NCBI RefSeq assembly: GCF_016595215.1
Contig: NZ_JAENHK010000010.1
Span: forward strand, 833,136 to 897,135
Reading direction: 5' to 3'
From: Chryseobacterium paridis
GTDB lineage: Bacteria > Bacteroidota > Bacteroidia > Flavobacteriales > Weeksellaceae
DNA: 64,000 nucleotides
A program made the translations under genes and the position numbers. The notes under the pieces are model-generated. The model saw nothing but the letters and a program-made list of their open reading frames with translations, was not told the origin of the DNA and made no database searches. Shown here piece by piece: positions 8,651 to 17,303 of the stretch (within the stretch, counting starts at the first letter, position 1; each line of letters opens with the position of its first letter).

Positions 8651-10349
8651 AAATAAATTGAAAATATTAAAACAAATATCTGATAACTTTTCCAGAGACG
8701 AATCCATCTGGGCAAGCGGATATTTAGCAGGTCTTGCAGGATCATCTTTTGCTGCAGTTCAGCCATCTCTGGCAATTGACAACACAGATCAGGTTGCGGT
8801 AAAGAAAATTACCCTTGCTTATGGTACAGAAACCGGAAACAGTAAAAAACTAGCTACAGGACTGGCGGGAATTATTAAGAAAAAAGGAATTCAGGTTAAG
8901 CTAGCCGATCTTTCACAATATAAGCCAAAAGATCTTGCTAAGGAAGAGTTTTTCTTTGTGATAATCAGTACGCAAGGGGAAGGAGATCCTCCTGTTCTTG
9001 CAAAGAAATTCTATGATTATATTTATGAGAACGAAATCAATCTCAGCAACCTCAAGTTTGGAGTTTTAGCGTTGGGAGACAGTAGCTATCCGCTATTCTG
9101 TAAAACGGGAGAAGATGTAGATTATCGTTTTGAAATATTGGGAGCTCAGCGTATCATTCCATTAAAAAAATGTGATGTAGATTATGAACAGGATGCCACC
9201 CATTGGATCGAACATGTTTTCGAAACAGTAAACAAGACCTCTGAGAATACAACAAAAAATATTTCAGCTCCAAAGGTTTCAAAGGGTAGAAAAAAGTATC
9301 AGGGAACCGTTTCCACTATTATTAATCTGAACGATATTACTTCTGATAAAGAAACCTATCACATAGAAATAGAAACGGAAGAAGCTCTTGTTTATAGCCC
9401 TGGAGCTGCTCTAGGCATAGTACCGATCAATTCAAGATCTGTGGTCGATGAAATTATTGAATTAACAGGGATTGATCCTGAAAAGGAAATTGAAACAGCA
9501 AGAGTAACCGCCAGTGTGCAAGAACTTTTATCCCAACATCTTAATATCAGCTATTTATTAAAGACTGTTGTAGCTCAGTATGCTCTGATCACGGGACATT
9601 CGATTCCGGAAGTTCGTTTAGGACTTCTTGATCTCCTTCGGATTTATCCGGTGAAAAATGCAGATGAATTTGAACAGATCATCACGGTGTTAACAGGACA
9701 ATCACCACGTCTGTATTCGATCTCTTCTTCTTTGGAGGCTCATGGAGATACTGAGATCCATATCACTGTTGCTAAATCAGAATTCCTGATTGACGACCAG
9801 AAACAGAATGGATTATGCAGTGGTTTCCTTAGTGAGTTCGCGGAGGGAGAAAGTATTGAGTTCTATATTCAGGAAGCAGGTCATTTCAGATTACCTGAAC
9901 AGGATAAAGATATTATTATGATTGGGCCGGGAACAGGAATTGCTCCTTTCCGATCATTTCTCTGGGAACGTGATGCAATAGGAGCGGAAGGCAGAAACTG
10001 GCTATTTTTCGGAGACCGGAACTTTGTATCAGATTTCCTTTATCAATCAGAACTTCAGGATTTTCTTAAAACAGGAGGTCTTACTCATTTAGACCTTGCT
10101 TTCTCCAGAGATACCGATGAAAAAATATATGTTCAGCATAAACTGGAACAAAAGGCGCAGGAAGTTTTTTACTGGCTTGAAGGAGGGGCATCAATCTACG
10201 TCTGTGGGACCAAAGAACCCATGAGCCGAGATGTTGAAGAAACCCTTCTGAATATTATCCAAAGTCAAGGAAAACGCAGTAAGGAGGATGCTATTAGCTA
10301 TCTGGAAGAAATGGAACTTAATGGCAGATACGCAAAAGATGTTTATTAA
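8640..10349 (+). CDS. cysJ: Sulfite reductase [NADPH] flavoprotein alpha subunit
   Basis: CysJ passes electrons from NADPH through FAD and FMN to CysI. The flavodoxin domain starts near residue 57 (TLAYGTETGNSKK), the FAD site is SPRLYSISSS, the NADPH region has GPGTGIAPFRSF, and the C-terminus is NGRYAKDVY. I chose the ATG at 8640, which overlaps the cobA stop by 11 bases and gives the usual N-terminal helix ending in WASGYLAGL. Earlier in-frame starts lie deep inside cobA. Confidence 0.94.
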   Translation: MLSENKLKILKQISDNFSRDESIWASGYLAGLAGSSFAAVQPSLAIDNTDQVAVKKITLAYGTETGNSKKLATGLAGIIKKKGIQVKLADLSQYKPKDLAKEEFFFVIISTQGEGDPPVLAKKFYDYIYENEINLSNLKFGVLALGDSSYPLFCKTGEDVDYRFEILGAQRIIPLKKCDVDYEQDATHWIEHVFETVNKTSENTTKNISAPKVSKGRKKYQGTVSTIINLNDITSDKETYHIEIETEEALVYSPGAALGIVPINSRSVVDEIIELTGIDPEKEIETARVTASVQELLSQHLNISYLLKTVVAQYALITGHSIPEVRLGLLDLLRIYPVKNADEFEQIITVLTGQSPRLYSISSSLEAHGDTEIHITVAKSEFLIDDQKQNGLCSGFLSEFAEGESIEFYIQEAGHFRLPEQDKDIIMIGPGTGIAPFRSFLWERDAIGAEGRNWLFFGDRNFVSDFLYQSELQDFLKTGGLTHLDLAFSRDTDEKIYVQHKLEQKAQEVFYWLEGGASIYVCGTKEPMSRDVEETLLNIIQSQGKRSKEDAISYLEEMELNGRYAKDVY

Positions 10350-10385
10350 ATCCCATTCGGAGTAATCGTAAAATAAAAAGAAATA

Positions 10386-12059
10386 ATGAGCAATAAAGAT
10401 AACCTTTCACCGGTAGAAAGAATTAAAACCGGGAGTAACGGACTCAGAGGAACCTTAAAGGAAAGCCTTTCCGATGATTTCACGGGAGCCATAAGAGAAG
10501 ATGACCAGACGCTGATCAAATTCCATGGAATGTATCAGCAGGATGACAGAGACAGAAGGGAAGAGCGGGTAGGTAAAAAGCTAGAATGGCTTTATTCCTA
10601 TATGATCCGGTTAAGACTCCCAGGTGGGTTTTTAACTTCTGAACAATGGTCAGGATTGAATGAAATTGCAGAAGACCATTCCACAGGAACCATAAAAATC
10701 ACAACAAGACAGACCATTCAGCTGCATGGTATTTTAAAATCCCATCTGAAGCCTACCATTCAGAGCTTCAATATTCAACATCTCGATTCTATTGCAGCAT
10801 GTGGCGATGTGAACAGAAATGTAACCTGTACTGCGAATCCTTCTGAATCTCCACTGCATCAACAGGCTTATGAATTGGCTGGTAAGATCAGTGAAATGTG
10901 TCTTCCGAAAACCAAGTCATATTACGATATCTGGATTGATGATGAATTGATTGTAGATAGAAAAACGGAAGAAGATCCTCTATATCAGGACAGGTATCTG
11001 CCAAGAAAACTGAAAATCGGAATTGCAGTTCCTCCCAATAATGATGTAGATGTATTCATCAACGATATTGCCCTTATTGCTATTATTGAAAATAATCAGA
11101 TTGTAGGGTATAATATTGCAGCAGGGGGAGGACTTGGAGCCACTCATGGAAACGAAGCGACCTATGCGCGTTTGGCATCAGTTCTTGGATTTGTAGACTC
11201 GGAAGAGAAAGCACTGAAAGCAGTATATGAAATTATAACTGTACAGCGCGACTTCGGAAACAGAAGTGACCGAAAGCTTTCCCGATTAAAATATACGATC
11301 GATAAACTGGGAATTGACGGATACAGAACTGAAGTTGAGAAAAGAACAGGATTTGCCTTTGAGACTGCCAGAGAATTTAAATTTGAACAAAGAAAAGACC
11401 GTTACGGGTGGATGCAAAATCATGAAGGAAAATGGTTTTATACGGTCTTCGTGGAGCATGGAAGAGTTCTTGACACCGACGAATATCCTTTAAAATCAGG
11501 ATTATTAAAGATTGCAGAATCCGGTAAAGTGAATTTCCGTTTTACCTGTAACCAAAATCTTATTCTTTCTGATATTAAAGAAGCTGATAAACCTCAAATT
11601 GAATCTCTCCTGAAAGAATTTGGAATTTCAGATTACACAGAGAAAGCAAGTGCCTTACGTAAAAATTCTGTTGCCTGTGTGGCATTAAATACTTGTTCAT
11701 TGGCTTTAGCAGAAGCACAGCGTTATCTGCCTTCTTTAGTGACAAAAATAGAACCTGTACTCGAAAAGTATGGCCTTCTTCAGGAAGATATAACCATCAG
11801 AATGACCGGATGTCCAAACGGCTGTGGAAGGTCTCCTAATGCTGAAATCGGTTTTGTAGGAACTGCGTATGGTAAATATAACCTTCACATCGGTGGAGAC
11901 AGATTAGGAATGCGCCTAAATACAAAATTTAAAGAAAATTTAGGTGAGGAAGAAATTCTTGAAACCTTGGATCAGCTTTTCGGGATATATGTACAGGAAA
12001 AACTGACTGAGGAAACGTTTGGTGATTTCTCATACCGTTATTTACAGAATTTAAATTAA
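10386..12059 (+). CDS. cysI: Sulfite reductase hemoprotein beta subunit
   Basis: CysI reduces sulfite to sulfide by six electrons using sirohaem and a [4Fe-4S] cluster. The cluster ligands are C431, C437 (CVALNTC), C476 and C480 (CPNGC), almost the same spacing as in E. coli. The N-terminal half has the ferredoxin-like repeats (GTIKITTRQTIQLHG, CGDVNRNVTCTANP). At 557 residues it is full length. It closes the cys operon. Confidence 0.96.
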   Translation: MSNKDNLSPVERIKTGSNGLRGTLKESLSDDFTGAIREDDQTLIKFHGMYQQDDRDRREERVGKKLEWLYSYMIRLRLPGGFLTSEQWSGLNEIAEDHSTGTIKITTRQTIQLHGILKSHLKPTIQSFNIQHLDSIAACGDVNRNVTCTANPSESPLHQQAYELAGKISEMCLPKTKSYYDIWIDDELIVDRKTEEDPLYQDRYLPRKLKIGIAVPPNNDVDVFINDIALIAIIENNQIVGYNIAAGGGLGATHGNEATYARLASVLGFVDSEEKALKAVYEIITVQRDFGNRSDRKLSRLKYTIDKLGIDGYRTEVEKRTGFAFETAREFKFEQRKDRYGWMQNHEGKWFYTVFVEHGRVLDTDEYPLKSGLLKIAESGKVNFRFTCNQNLILSDIKEADKPQIESLLKEFGISDYTEKASALRKNSVACVALNTCSLALAEAQRYLPSLVTKIEPVLEKYGLLQEDITIRMTGCPNGCGRSPNAEIGFVGTAYGKYNLHIGGDRLGMRLNTKFKENLGEEEILETLDQLFGIYVQEKLTEETFGDFSYRYLQNLN

Positions 12060-12063
12060 AAAT

Positions 12064-12190
12064 TAAACCACAAAAGTTAAAATAAACCACAAAAGTCACA
12101 AAAGCTTTATTTATAAACACTTTAGAGCACGTAAGCTGGTTTATAATAATAGCTAAAGTGTTAAAAACTTTTGTCCCTTTTGTGGTTGGA
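12064..12190. terminator. Long inverted repeat after cysI
   Basis: AACCACAAAAG words at 12065-12105 are matched by their complement CTTTTGTCCCTTTTGTGGTT at about 12168-12187. The pair forms a large imperfect stem that could end the cys transcript, although it lacks a clean T-run. The AAACACTTTAGA...CACGTAAG words inside also occur at 310-335, so this is also a dispersed repeat. Confidence 0.5.
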
Positions 12191-12275
12191 AAAAATAAAA
12201 ACTTAAATTGAAAATATGATAAAACTATTGTATCGTCGGAAAAAATTTAAAAAACATTGCCATTATCTTTCAGGT

Positions 12276-12299
12276 ATGCGAATGTGTATGTGTTGTTGA
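12276..12299 (+). CDS. Cysteine-rich leader peptide MRMCMCC
   Basis: This tiny frame reads Met-Arg-Met-Cys-Met-Cys-Cys-stop, so three of seven codons are Cys and three are Met. It lies 195 bases upstream of the TonB receptor and fusion gene of the sulfur locus. The composition is what a cysteine-responsive attenuation leader needs: ribosomes stall on the Cys codons when charged Cys-tRNA is scarce. A -7-like TATCTTTC at 12264-12271 would start the RNA almost at its ATG. That it is translated is inference. Confidence 0.6.
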   Translation: MRMCMCC

Positions 12300-12373
12300 T
12301 TGAAACAATAAATAACATTAAAACTGTTTAAACCCTATTAAAACTATTCAAAGGATTTTCTGAGTGTGTTATT

Positions 12374-12422
12374 GAAACACCCCGTCAAATCTTTGGTTGC
12401 CCACCCCTCAGAGGAGTGGAAT
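12374..12422 (-). repeat. Two-hairpin dispersed repeat, copy B (inverted)
   Basis: This is the reverse complement of the element at 2451-2500, with the second hairpin eroded. It lies between the Cys-rich leader frame and the TonB receptor gene. Its hairpin (CCACCCC...GGAGTGG) would be in the leader RNA and could act in attenuation. Confidence 0.8.
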
Positions 12423-12493
12423 GATAGGTACTTCTAATCTCCCTTATTCAAAAGTTTAAACAGAATCATTCGTATAACCTCAAAAAATGAAAA

Positions 12494-15379
12494 ATGAAAA
12501 ATATAAGGCAGAAATATTTTCTGCAAAAAACGGGTATTATAGTATTTACACTTTTATTTTTTAATCTGGCAGAAGCACAGCAACAGCTTATAGAATTAAG
12601 TGGAATCATCAAAAACACAGATACGCAAAAAGGGATTAATACTGCCAAAGTTCAGGTTGAAAATACGCAGGATACAGCATTAACCGATCAACAGGGAAAT
12701 TTTAAAATAAGAACGAGGGTTAAAATACCTTTTCGAATTGTTATTCATAAAGAAGGATTTATCGACCAGACGGTTGAAATACTATCATTATCTAATAAAA
12801 TAGCGATAGAACTCAACCCTCAGAATGCCATTATAGATGAAGTGGTTATTTCCGCTTCCAGAGTTCCTGAAAAGGTTCTAAGATCTCCTATAGCCATTGA
12901 AAAGATCGATATCAGAGCGATCCGGGAAAGTCCTGCTGCATCATTTTATGAAACATTAGAAAATGTAAAAGGGTTACAGCTTTTAACCTCAAGCCTTACG
13001 TTAAAAATCCCTAACTCCCGTGGCTTTAATTCACCGAATAATTTTCGCTTTATGCAATTGGTGGATGGGGTTGATGTACAGTCAGCTACCTTAGGAGTTC
13101 CATTAGGAAATGCTATAGGGCCAACGGAGCTGGATATCCAGTCTATGGAGGTAACTCCGGGTGCTGCATCAGCTCTTTACGGGATGAATGCCATTAATGG
13201 GCTCGCGAGTCTTCAAACCAAAGATCCGTTTACTACTGAAGGACTAAGTGTTTATTTCAGAGGGGGTGTCAATCATGTAGACAATGTGAACCACAAAATA
13301 TCTTCTTTGGGAGAAAGTGCTATACGATTTGCAAAGGTTTTAAATAAAAATCTGGCCATCAAAGTAAATGCCTCTTATTTTAGTGGAGTGGACTGGATAT
13401 CAAATAATCAGACCGATCAGAATGCCAATCCATTAATTACCGCCAATCCTAATTTTTCATTGCCGAATAATCCAGCGGAAGACCTTTGGAACAAATACGG
13501 AGACGAAAGAAACAATAGGGTAGCCGTAAAAGTGGACTATAATGGAAAGCCTACCACATTTAATGTATCAAGAACAGGATATCTTGAAAAAGATCTGGTA
13601 AGCCCGGAGGTGAAAAATATAAAATTTGATGCCGGATTATATTATCGTTTTGGAGACCAATGGAGAGCATCCTATGTGTATCGTTATGGATTACTGGATG
13701 GGACTTTCCAGAGAGGAAATAAGATCAGACTGCAAAATGCAACGGTTCAAAATCATAAAGTAGAACTGACGGGTAGGGAACTTACTTTCAGAGCATATGT
13801 ATCTATTGAAAATACAGGAGACTCTTACAATTTAAAACCTTTGGCCGATAATCTGGATCTGACCAATCTGTCCAACAACAACTGGAGAAATATATTTCAA
13901 TCCGCTTTGCAAAATAGTATTAATTCTGGTGTCAACCTGAATGATGCATTTATCCTCGCAAGACAGGAAGCAGATAAAAATAGAGTAGTTCCCGGAACCT
14001 ATGCTTTTGACCAGTTAAAGAATACCATTATCGGAATCAATAATTGGGATTCTGCAAACGGGGGAGTTGCCGGAGCTCCGGCAACAGGAGGGGCTAAGCT
14101 TGAACAGAAATCACGCTTTTACCAGGGCGAGCTCACCTACGACTTCAGCAGGTTTGTAAAAATATTCAACCTACTTGCAGGTATTGATTATCGTTTGTAC
14201 AGCATAACCCCTGATGGAAATAATTTCGTTGATTTTGACAGACCGGTTAAAGAAAGAAATATTCCTTTATCCAATGGTACTTTCGGTAAAGATGTTATTT
14301 ATCAGAAATATGGTGCTTTTGCTCAGATCACCAAGCTTTTCTTTGATGATAAATTAAAACTTAATGTTGCCCTGCGCGTTGACCGAAATCCTGAATTCGA
14401 AGCCAAAGTGAATCCAAGAATAAGTATTGTATATTCCCCTGTCAATCAACATAATTTCAGGGCTTCTTTTCAAAACGGATACCGTTTCCCATCCCTTTTT
14501 GAAGCACTTTCTTTCGTCAATAACGGAAACGTACGAAGAGTAGGTGGACTTTCAAAAGTGAATGAAGGATTGGGTTATCTGGATAATTCATATACACTGG
14601 CATCACTTGACAAATTTACTTCTGCTGTGAATGCAGATGTTGATGGAGGGAAAAGTCCAAACCAGGCTGCATTAGACAATAAGAATCTTTTGGCTGTTGC
14701 CAATCTTCAAAAGCTTCAGCCTGAAAAAATCAATTCATTTGAAGTAGGGTATAAGTCCGTTTTCTTTAATAGCAAGCTGGTGTTGGATTGGGATTTTTAT
14801 TATAATATATATGAAGGGTTTCTGGGCCAGGTAGAAGTAGCTGTTCCTAAAAATGGTAAAGTAGGAAGCGAGAGTGCTGTTTTGGATATGATCGATCGCA
14901 GTAAGCAGGATCGTTATAGAGTATATACCAACAGTAACAGTACCTACAAAAGCTACGGAACGTCATTAGGTGTCCGTTATAACATTGTAAAAAACTATAA
15001 TATCAATGCCAATATCTCTTATAATGATCTGGCATCCAACAATAATTCTGATTTGTTTATCACCTCTTTCAACACTCCAAAATGGATGGTTAATGTAAGT
15101 GTAGGAAACAGAGAGATCATCAAGAATATTGGGTTTACCCTCGTTGCAAGATGGCAGAACAATTTCTTATGGGAAAGTCCTTTGGCTTCGGGGAAAATTC
15201 CAGCTTACTATACAATAGATGCTCAGGCAACGTGGAAGCTTCCTGAAATCAATGCAAATGTAAAAATAGGGGCTACCAACTTACTTAATCGCCGATATTT
15301 TCAGTATGCAGCAGGTCCTGAAATCGGTGGTCTGTATTATCTTACTTTTACCTATGATCTAAAATTATCGTCAAAATGA
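12494..15379 (+). CDS. TonB-dependent outer-membrane receptor of the sulfur locus
   Basis: The 961-residue product has a signal peptide (cut near AEAQQQ), a carboxypeptidase-like regulatory domain (about 30-115), a plug domain opened by DEVVISASRVPEKVLRSP, and a large beta barrel ending in an aromatic-rich YYLTFTYDLKLSSK strand. It imports an unknown ligand using TonB energy. Its stop overlaps the next start as ATGA, so it is coupled to the sirohaem dehydrogenase/TauE fusion, which points to a sulfur compound or sulfur-containing chelate as substrate. The substrate is inferred from context only. An earlier ATG at 12487 is out of frame. Confidence 0.9.
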   Translation: MKNIRQKYFLQKTGIIVFTLLFFNLAEAQQQLIELSGIIKNTDTQKGINTAKVQVENTQDTALTDQQGNFKIRTRVKIPFRIVIHKEGFIDQTVEILSLSNKIAIELNPQNAIIDEVVISASRVPEKVLRSPIAIEKIDIRAIRESPAASFYETLENVKGLQLLTSSLTLKIPNSRGFNSPNNFRFMQLVDGVDVQSATLGVPLGNAIGPTELDIQSMEVTPGAASALYGMNAINGLASLQTKDPFTTEGLSVYFRGGVNHVDNVNHKISSLGESAIRFAKVLNKNLAIKVNASYFSGVDWISNNQTDQNANPLITANPNFSLPNNPAEDLWNKYGDERNNRVAVKVDYNGKPTTFNVSRTGYLEKDLVSPEVKNIKFDAGLYYRFGDQWRASYVYRYGLLDGTFQRGNKIRLQNATVQNHKVELTGRELTFRAYVSIENTGDSYNLKPLADNLDLTNLSNNNWRNIFQSALQNSINSGVNLNDAFILARQEADKNRVVPGTYAFDQLKNTIIGINNWDSANGGVAGAPATGGAKLEQKSRFYQGELTYDFSRFVKIFNLLAGIDYRLYSITPDGNNFVDFDRPVKERNIPLSNGTFGKDVIYQKYGAFAQITKLFFDDKLKLNVALRVDRNPEFEAKVNPRISIVYSPVNQHNFRASFQNGYRFPSLFEALSFVNNGNVRRVGGLSKVNEGLGYLDNSYTLASLDKFTSAVNADVDGGKSPNQAALDNKNLLAVANLQKLQPEKINSFEVGYKSVFFNSKLVLDWDFYYNIYEGFLGQVEVAVPKNGKVGSESAVLDMIDRSKQDRYRVYTNSNSTYKSYGTSLGVRYNIVKNYNINANISYNDLASNNNSDLFITSFNTPKWMVNVSVGNREIIKNIGFTLVARWQNNFLWESPLASGKIPAYYTIDAQATWKLPEINANVKIGATNLLNRRYFQYAAGPEIGGLYYLTFTYDLKLSSK

Positions 15380-16896
15380 GTAATTCCCTATATCCCATAT
15401 TTCTAAAGCTCGAAAAATTACCATTATTAGTCATTGGTGGTGGTAAAATAGCGCTTGAAAAATTAGAATCAGTGCTTGGTAATTCACCGAAAACCTCCGT
15501 AAAGCTGGTAGCAATAGAAATTATCCCGGAGATTAGATCATTGGAAACCCAGTATCCCAATTTAACCTTATACGAAAGAGCTTACGAGGATTCTGATTTC
15601 AGCAATATAGACGTAGCTATTATAGCAGTAAATGATATTACATTAGCTGAGCAGATCCGTGACAAAGCACATCTTAATAATGTATTGGTAAATATTGCCG
15701 ATAAACCGGATCTGTGTGATTTCTATTTAGGATCTATTGTAAAAAAAGGAAGTCTGAAAATTGCCATTTCAACGAATGGAAAATCCCCAACTATCGCAAA
15801 GAGATTACGGGAAATTCTTACCGAAACCATCCCTGATGAAATGGATGATGTATTGGAGAATATGCAGAATATCCGCAATCAGCTAAAAGGAGATTTCAAC
15901 TACAAAGTCCAGGAGCTGAACCGGGTAACCACAGAATATCTGGATGAAGGAAAAAGGAACTCCTCAAAATCAGATCTTGAAATAGAAAAGCTCATCAATA
16001 TTACCAAAATAGCTCAAAGACGGGCGAATATCTATTTGGCCATAATAGGCGTTTTAATTCTTTTTGGAGTGTTGGGAATTATCATTTACCAGTTCAATCT
16101 ATCAGATGACATTCAGGTTTTTCTTAGTAAAGATGGACATATTTTTTACTGGATGCTGCTTGCTGGATTTTTAGCGGAAATTGTCGCAGGTTCTATGGGA
16201 ATGGGATATGGAGTCATATGTACAACGATACTTTTATTGCTTAACGTGCCACCACCAGTCGTGAGTGCCAGCATTCACTCTGCAGAATCCTTTACAACAG
16301 CAGCCGGAAGTTTTAGCCATTATAAATTAGGAAACGTTAATAAGAAAATGGTTCTCGTATTATTCCCACTGGCAATAGCGGGTTCTGTGATCGGGGCATT
16401 AACGCTATCTCATTACGGCGAATATTATGCACATATTGTAAAGCCTATTATCGCATGTTATACTTTGTATCTTGGATTAAATATTCTTAAAAATGCTTTC
16501 AAAGAAAAAAGAGCCAATCAGGTAAAAACAAAAAAAAGAACAAATCTTAGGGTCTTGGGACTTGTGGGTGGTTTTATTGATTCTTTTGCTGGAGGAGGAT
16601 GGGGTCCTCTGGTTACCGGAACATTGATCAAAGAGGGGAGAATTCCCCGTTATGTTGTGGGAAGCTCTACTGTTGCCAAATTTTTGCTTACCATCACCAG
16701 CGCAGTCACTTTTATTTTTACCATTGGTATTCACCACTGGAATATTGTATTAGGTCTTTTACTGGGTGGGGTTTTCACCGCTCCTTTTTCAGCCATGCTG
16801 ACCTCCAAACTGCCGACAAAGAAAATGTTTGTAGTGGTGGGCGTAGTGGTTAGTATAATGAGCCTTATCACGATTGTAAAATCCATTATATCATAA
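15376..16896 (+). CDS. Precorrin-2 dehydrogenase / TauE-SafE permease fusion
   Basis: This 506-residue protein joins two functions. Residues 1 to about 200 match the N-terminal part of sirohaem synthase (LLVIGGGKIALEKL NAD site, DFYLGSIVKKG, STNGKSP), which oxidises precorrin-2. Residues about 218-506 are a TauE/SafE (TSUP) membrane domain with roughly eight hydrophobic segments and the repeated motifs AEIVAGSMGMGYG and GFIDSFAGGGWGP. TSUP proteins move sulfite, sulfate or organosulfonates. With cobA upstream, the dehydrogenase half completes sirohaem for CysI; the permease half probably moves a sulfur oxyanion. Transport direction is not known. Confidence 0.9.
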   Translation: MSNSLYPIFLKLEKLPLLVIGGGKIALEKLESVLGNSPKTSVKLVAIEIIPEIRSLETQYPNLTLYERAYEDSDFSNIDVAIIAVNDITLAEQIRDKAHLNNVLVNIADKPDLCDFYLGSIVKKGSLKIAISTNGKSPTIAKRLREILTETIPDEMDDVLENMQNIRNQLKGDFNYKVQELNRVTTEYLDEGKRNSSKSDLEIEKLINITKIAQRRANIYLAIIGVLILFGVLGIIIYQFNLSDDIQVFLSKDGHIFYWMLLAGFLAEIVAGSMGMGYGVICTTILLLLNVPPPVVSASIHSAESFTTAAGSFSHYKLGNVNKKMVLVLFPLAIAGSVIGALTLSHYGEYYAHIVKPIIACYTLYLGLNILKNAFKEKRANQVKTKKRTNLRVLGLVGGFIDSFAGGGWGPLVTGTLIKEGRIPRYVVGSSTVAKFLLTITSAVTFIFTIGIHHWNIVLGLLLGGVFTAPFSAMLTSKLPTKKMFVVVGVVVSIMSLITIVKSIIS

Positions 16897-16983
16897 GAAT
16901 CATTATGGTCGCTAATAGGCATAAGTTGCTATCAATTAGTATTTTATTTTAAATTTTAATTAAAAACTAGTCATATTTTTTAT

Positions 16984-16991
16984 TATATTTG
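16984..16991 (+). promoter_or_regulatory. -7 promoter element (TATATTTG)
   Basis: A perfect TAnnTTTG element 23 bases before the ATG of the Cys-rich leader peptide gene. No clear TTTG is seen 20 bases upstream, so this is a partial promoter match. Confidence 0.5.
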
Positions 16992-17014
16992 ATTAATAAC
17001 TTAAAAAAACTACT

Positions 17015-17203
17015 ATGAAATCACATCTTAAAAATCTAAGTTCATTAGACAGAAAACAAATGAAATCAATCAATGGGGGCCGCATTCCTTGTCCTGCTAA
17101 TAATGACTGTGGAGCAGGGAACTGTTGCATAGCCGGAGCATGTCACCCGATCTCTGACGCAGGGCCTAAGTATGGCTTATGTACTGCTATAATCTTGGAT
17201 TAA
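17015..17203 (+). CDS. Double-glycine leader peptide, six-Cys knottin-like core
   Basis: The 62-residue precursor has a leader MKSHLKNLSSLDRKQMKSIN ending in GG, the form cut by peptidase-containing ABC transporters. The core holds six cysteines in the order C-X5-C-X4-CC-X4-C-X12-C. This is the C-C-CC-C-C framework of inhibitor cystine knots. Related leaders occur at 22096 and 27783. No modification enzyme or exporter lies nearby. Secretion and a bacteriocin-like role are inferred; the fold is suggested by Cys spacing alone. Confidence 0.8.
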   Translation: MKSHLKNLSSLDRKQMKSINGGRIPCPANNDCGAGNCCIAGACHPISDAGPKYGLCTAIILD

Positions 17204-17225
17204 AATAAACAATCAGCACATAATT

Positions 17226-17254
17226 TTTCCCTCCATTGTTAAAATGGAGGGAAA
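17226..17254 (+). terminator. Hairpin terminator of the six-Cys peptide gene
   Basis: TTTCCCTCCATT and AATGGAGGGAAA form a 12-bp perfect stem with a 5-base loop. It lies 23 bases after the peptide stop codon and is followed by T-rich sequence. Confidence 0.8.
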
Positions 17255-17303
17255 TTTATTTTATGATTAACAAATTAGAGTGAAAGGGGTTTATACAGAT
17301 ATT

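Noticed and set aside
12487-12498. ATG at 12487 as start of the TonB receptor
   Set aside because: It is out of frame with the receptor; the ATG at 12494 gives the signal peptide.
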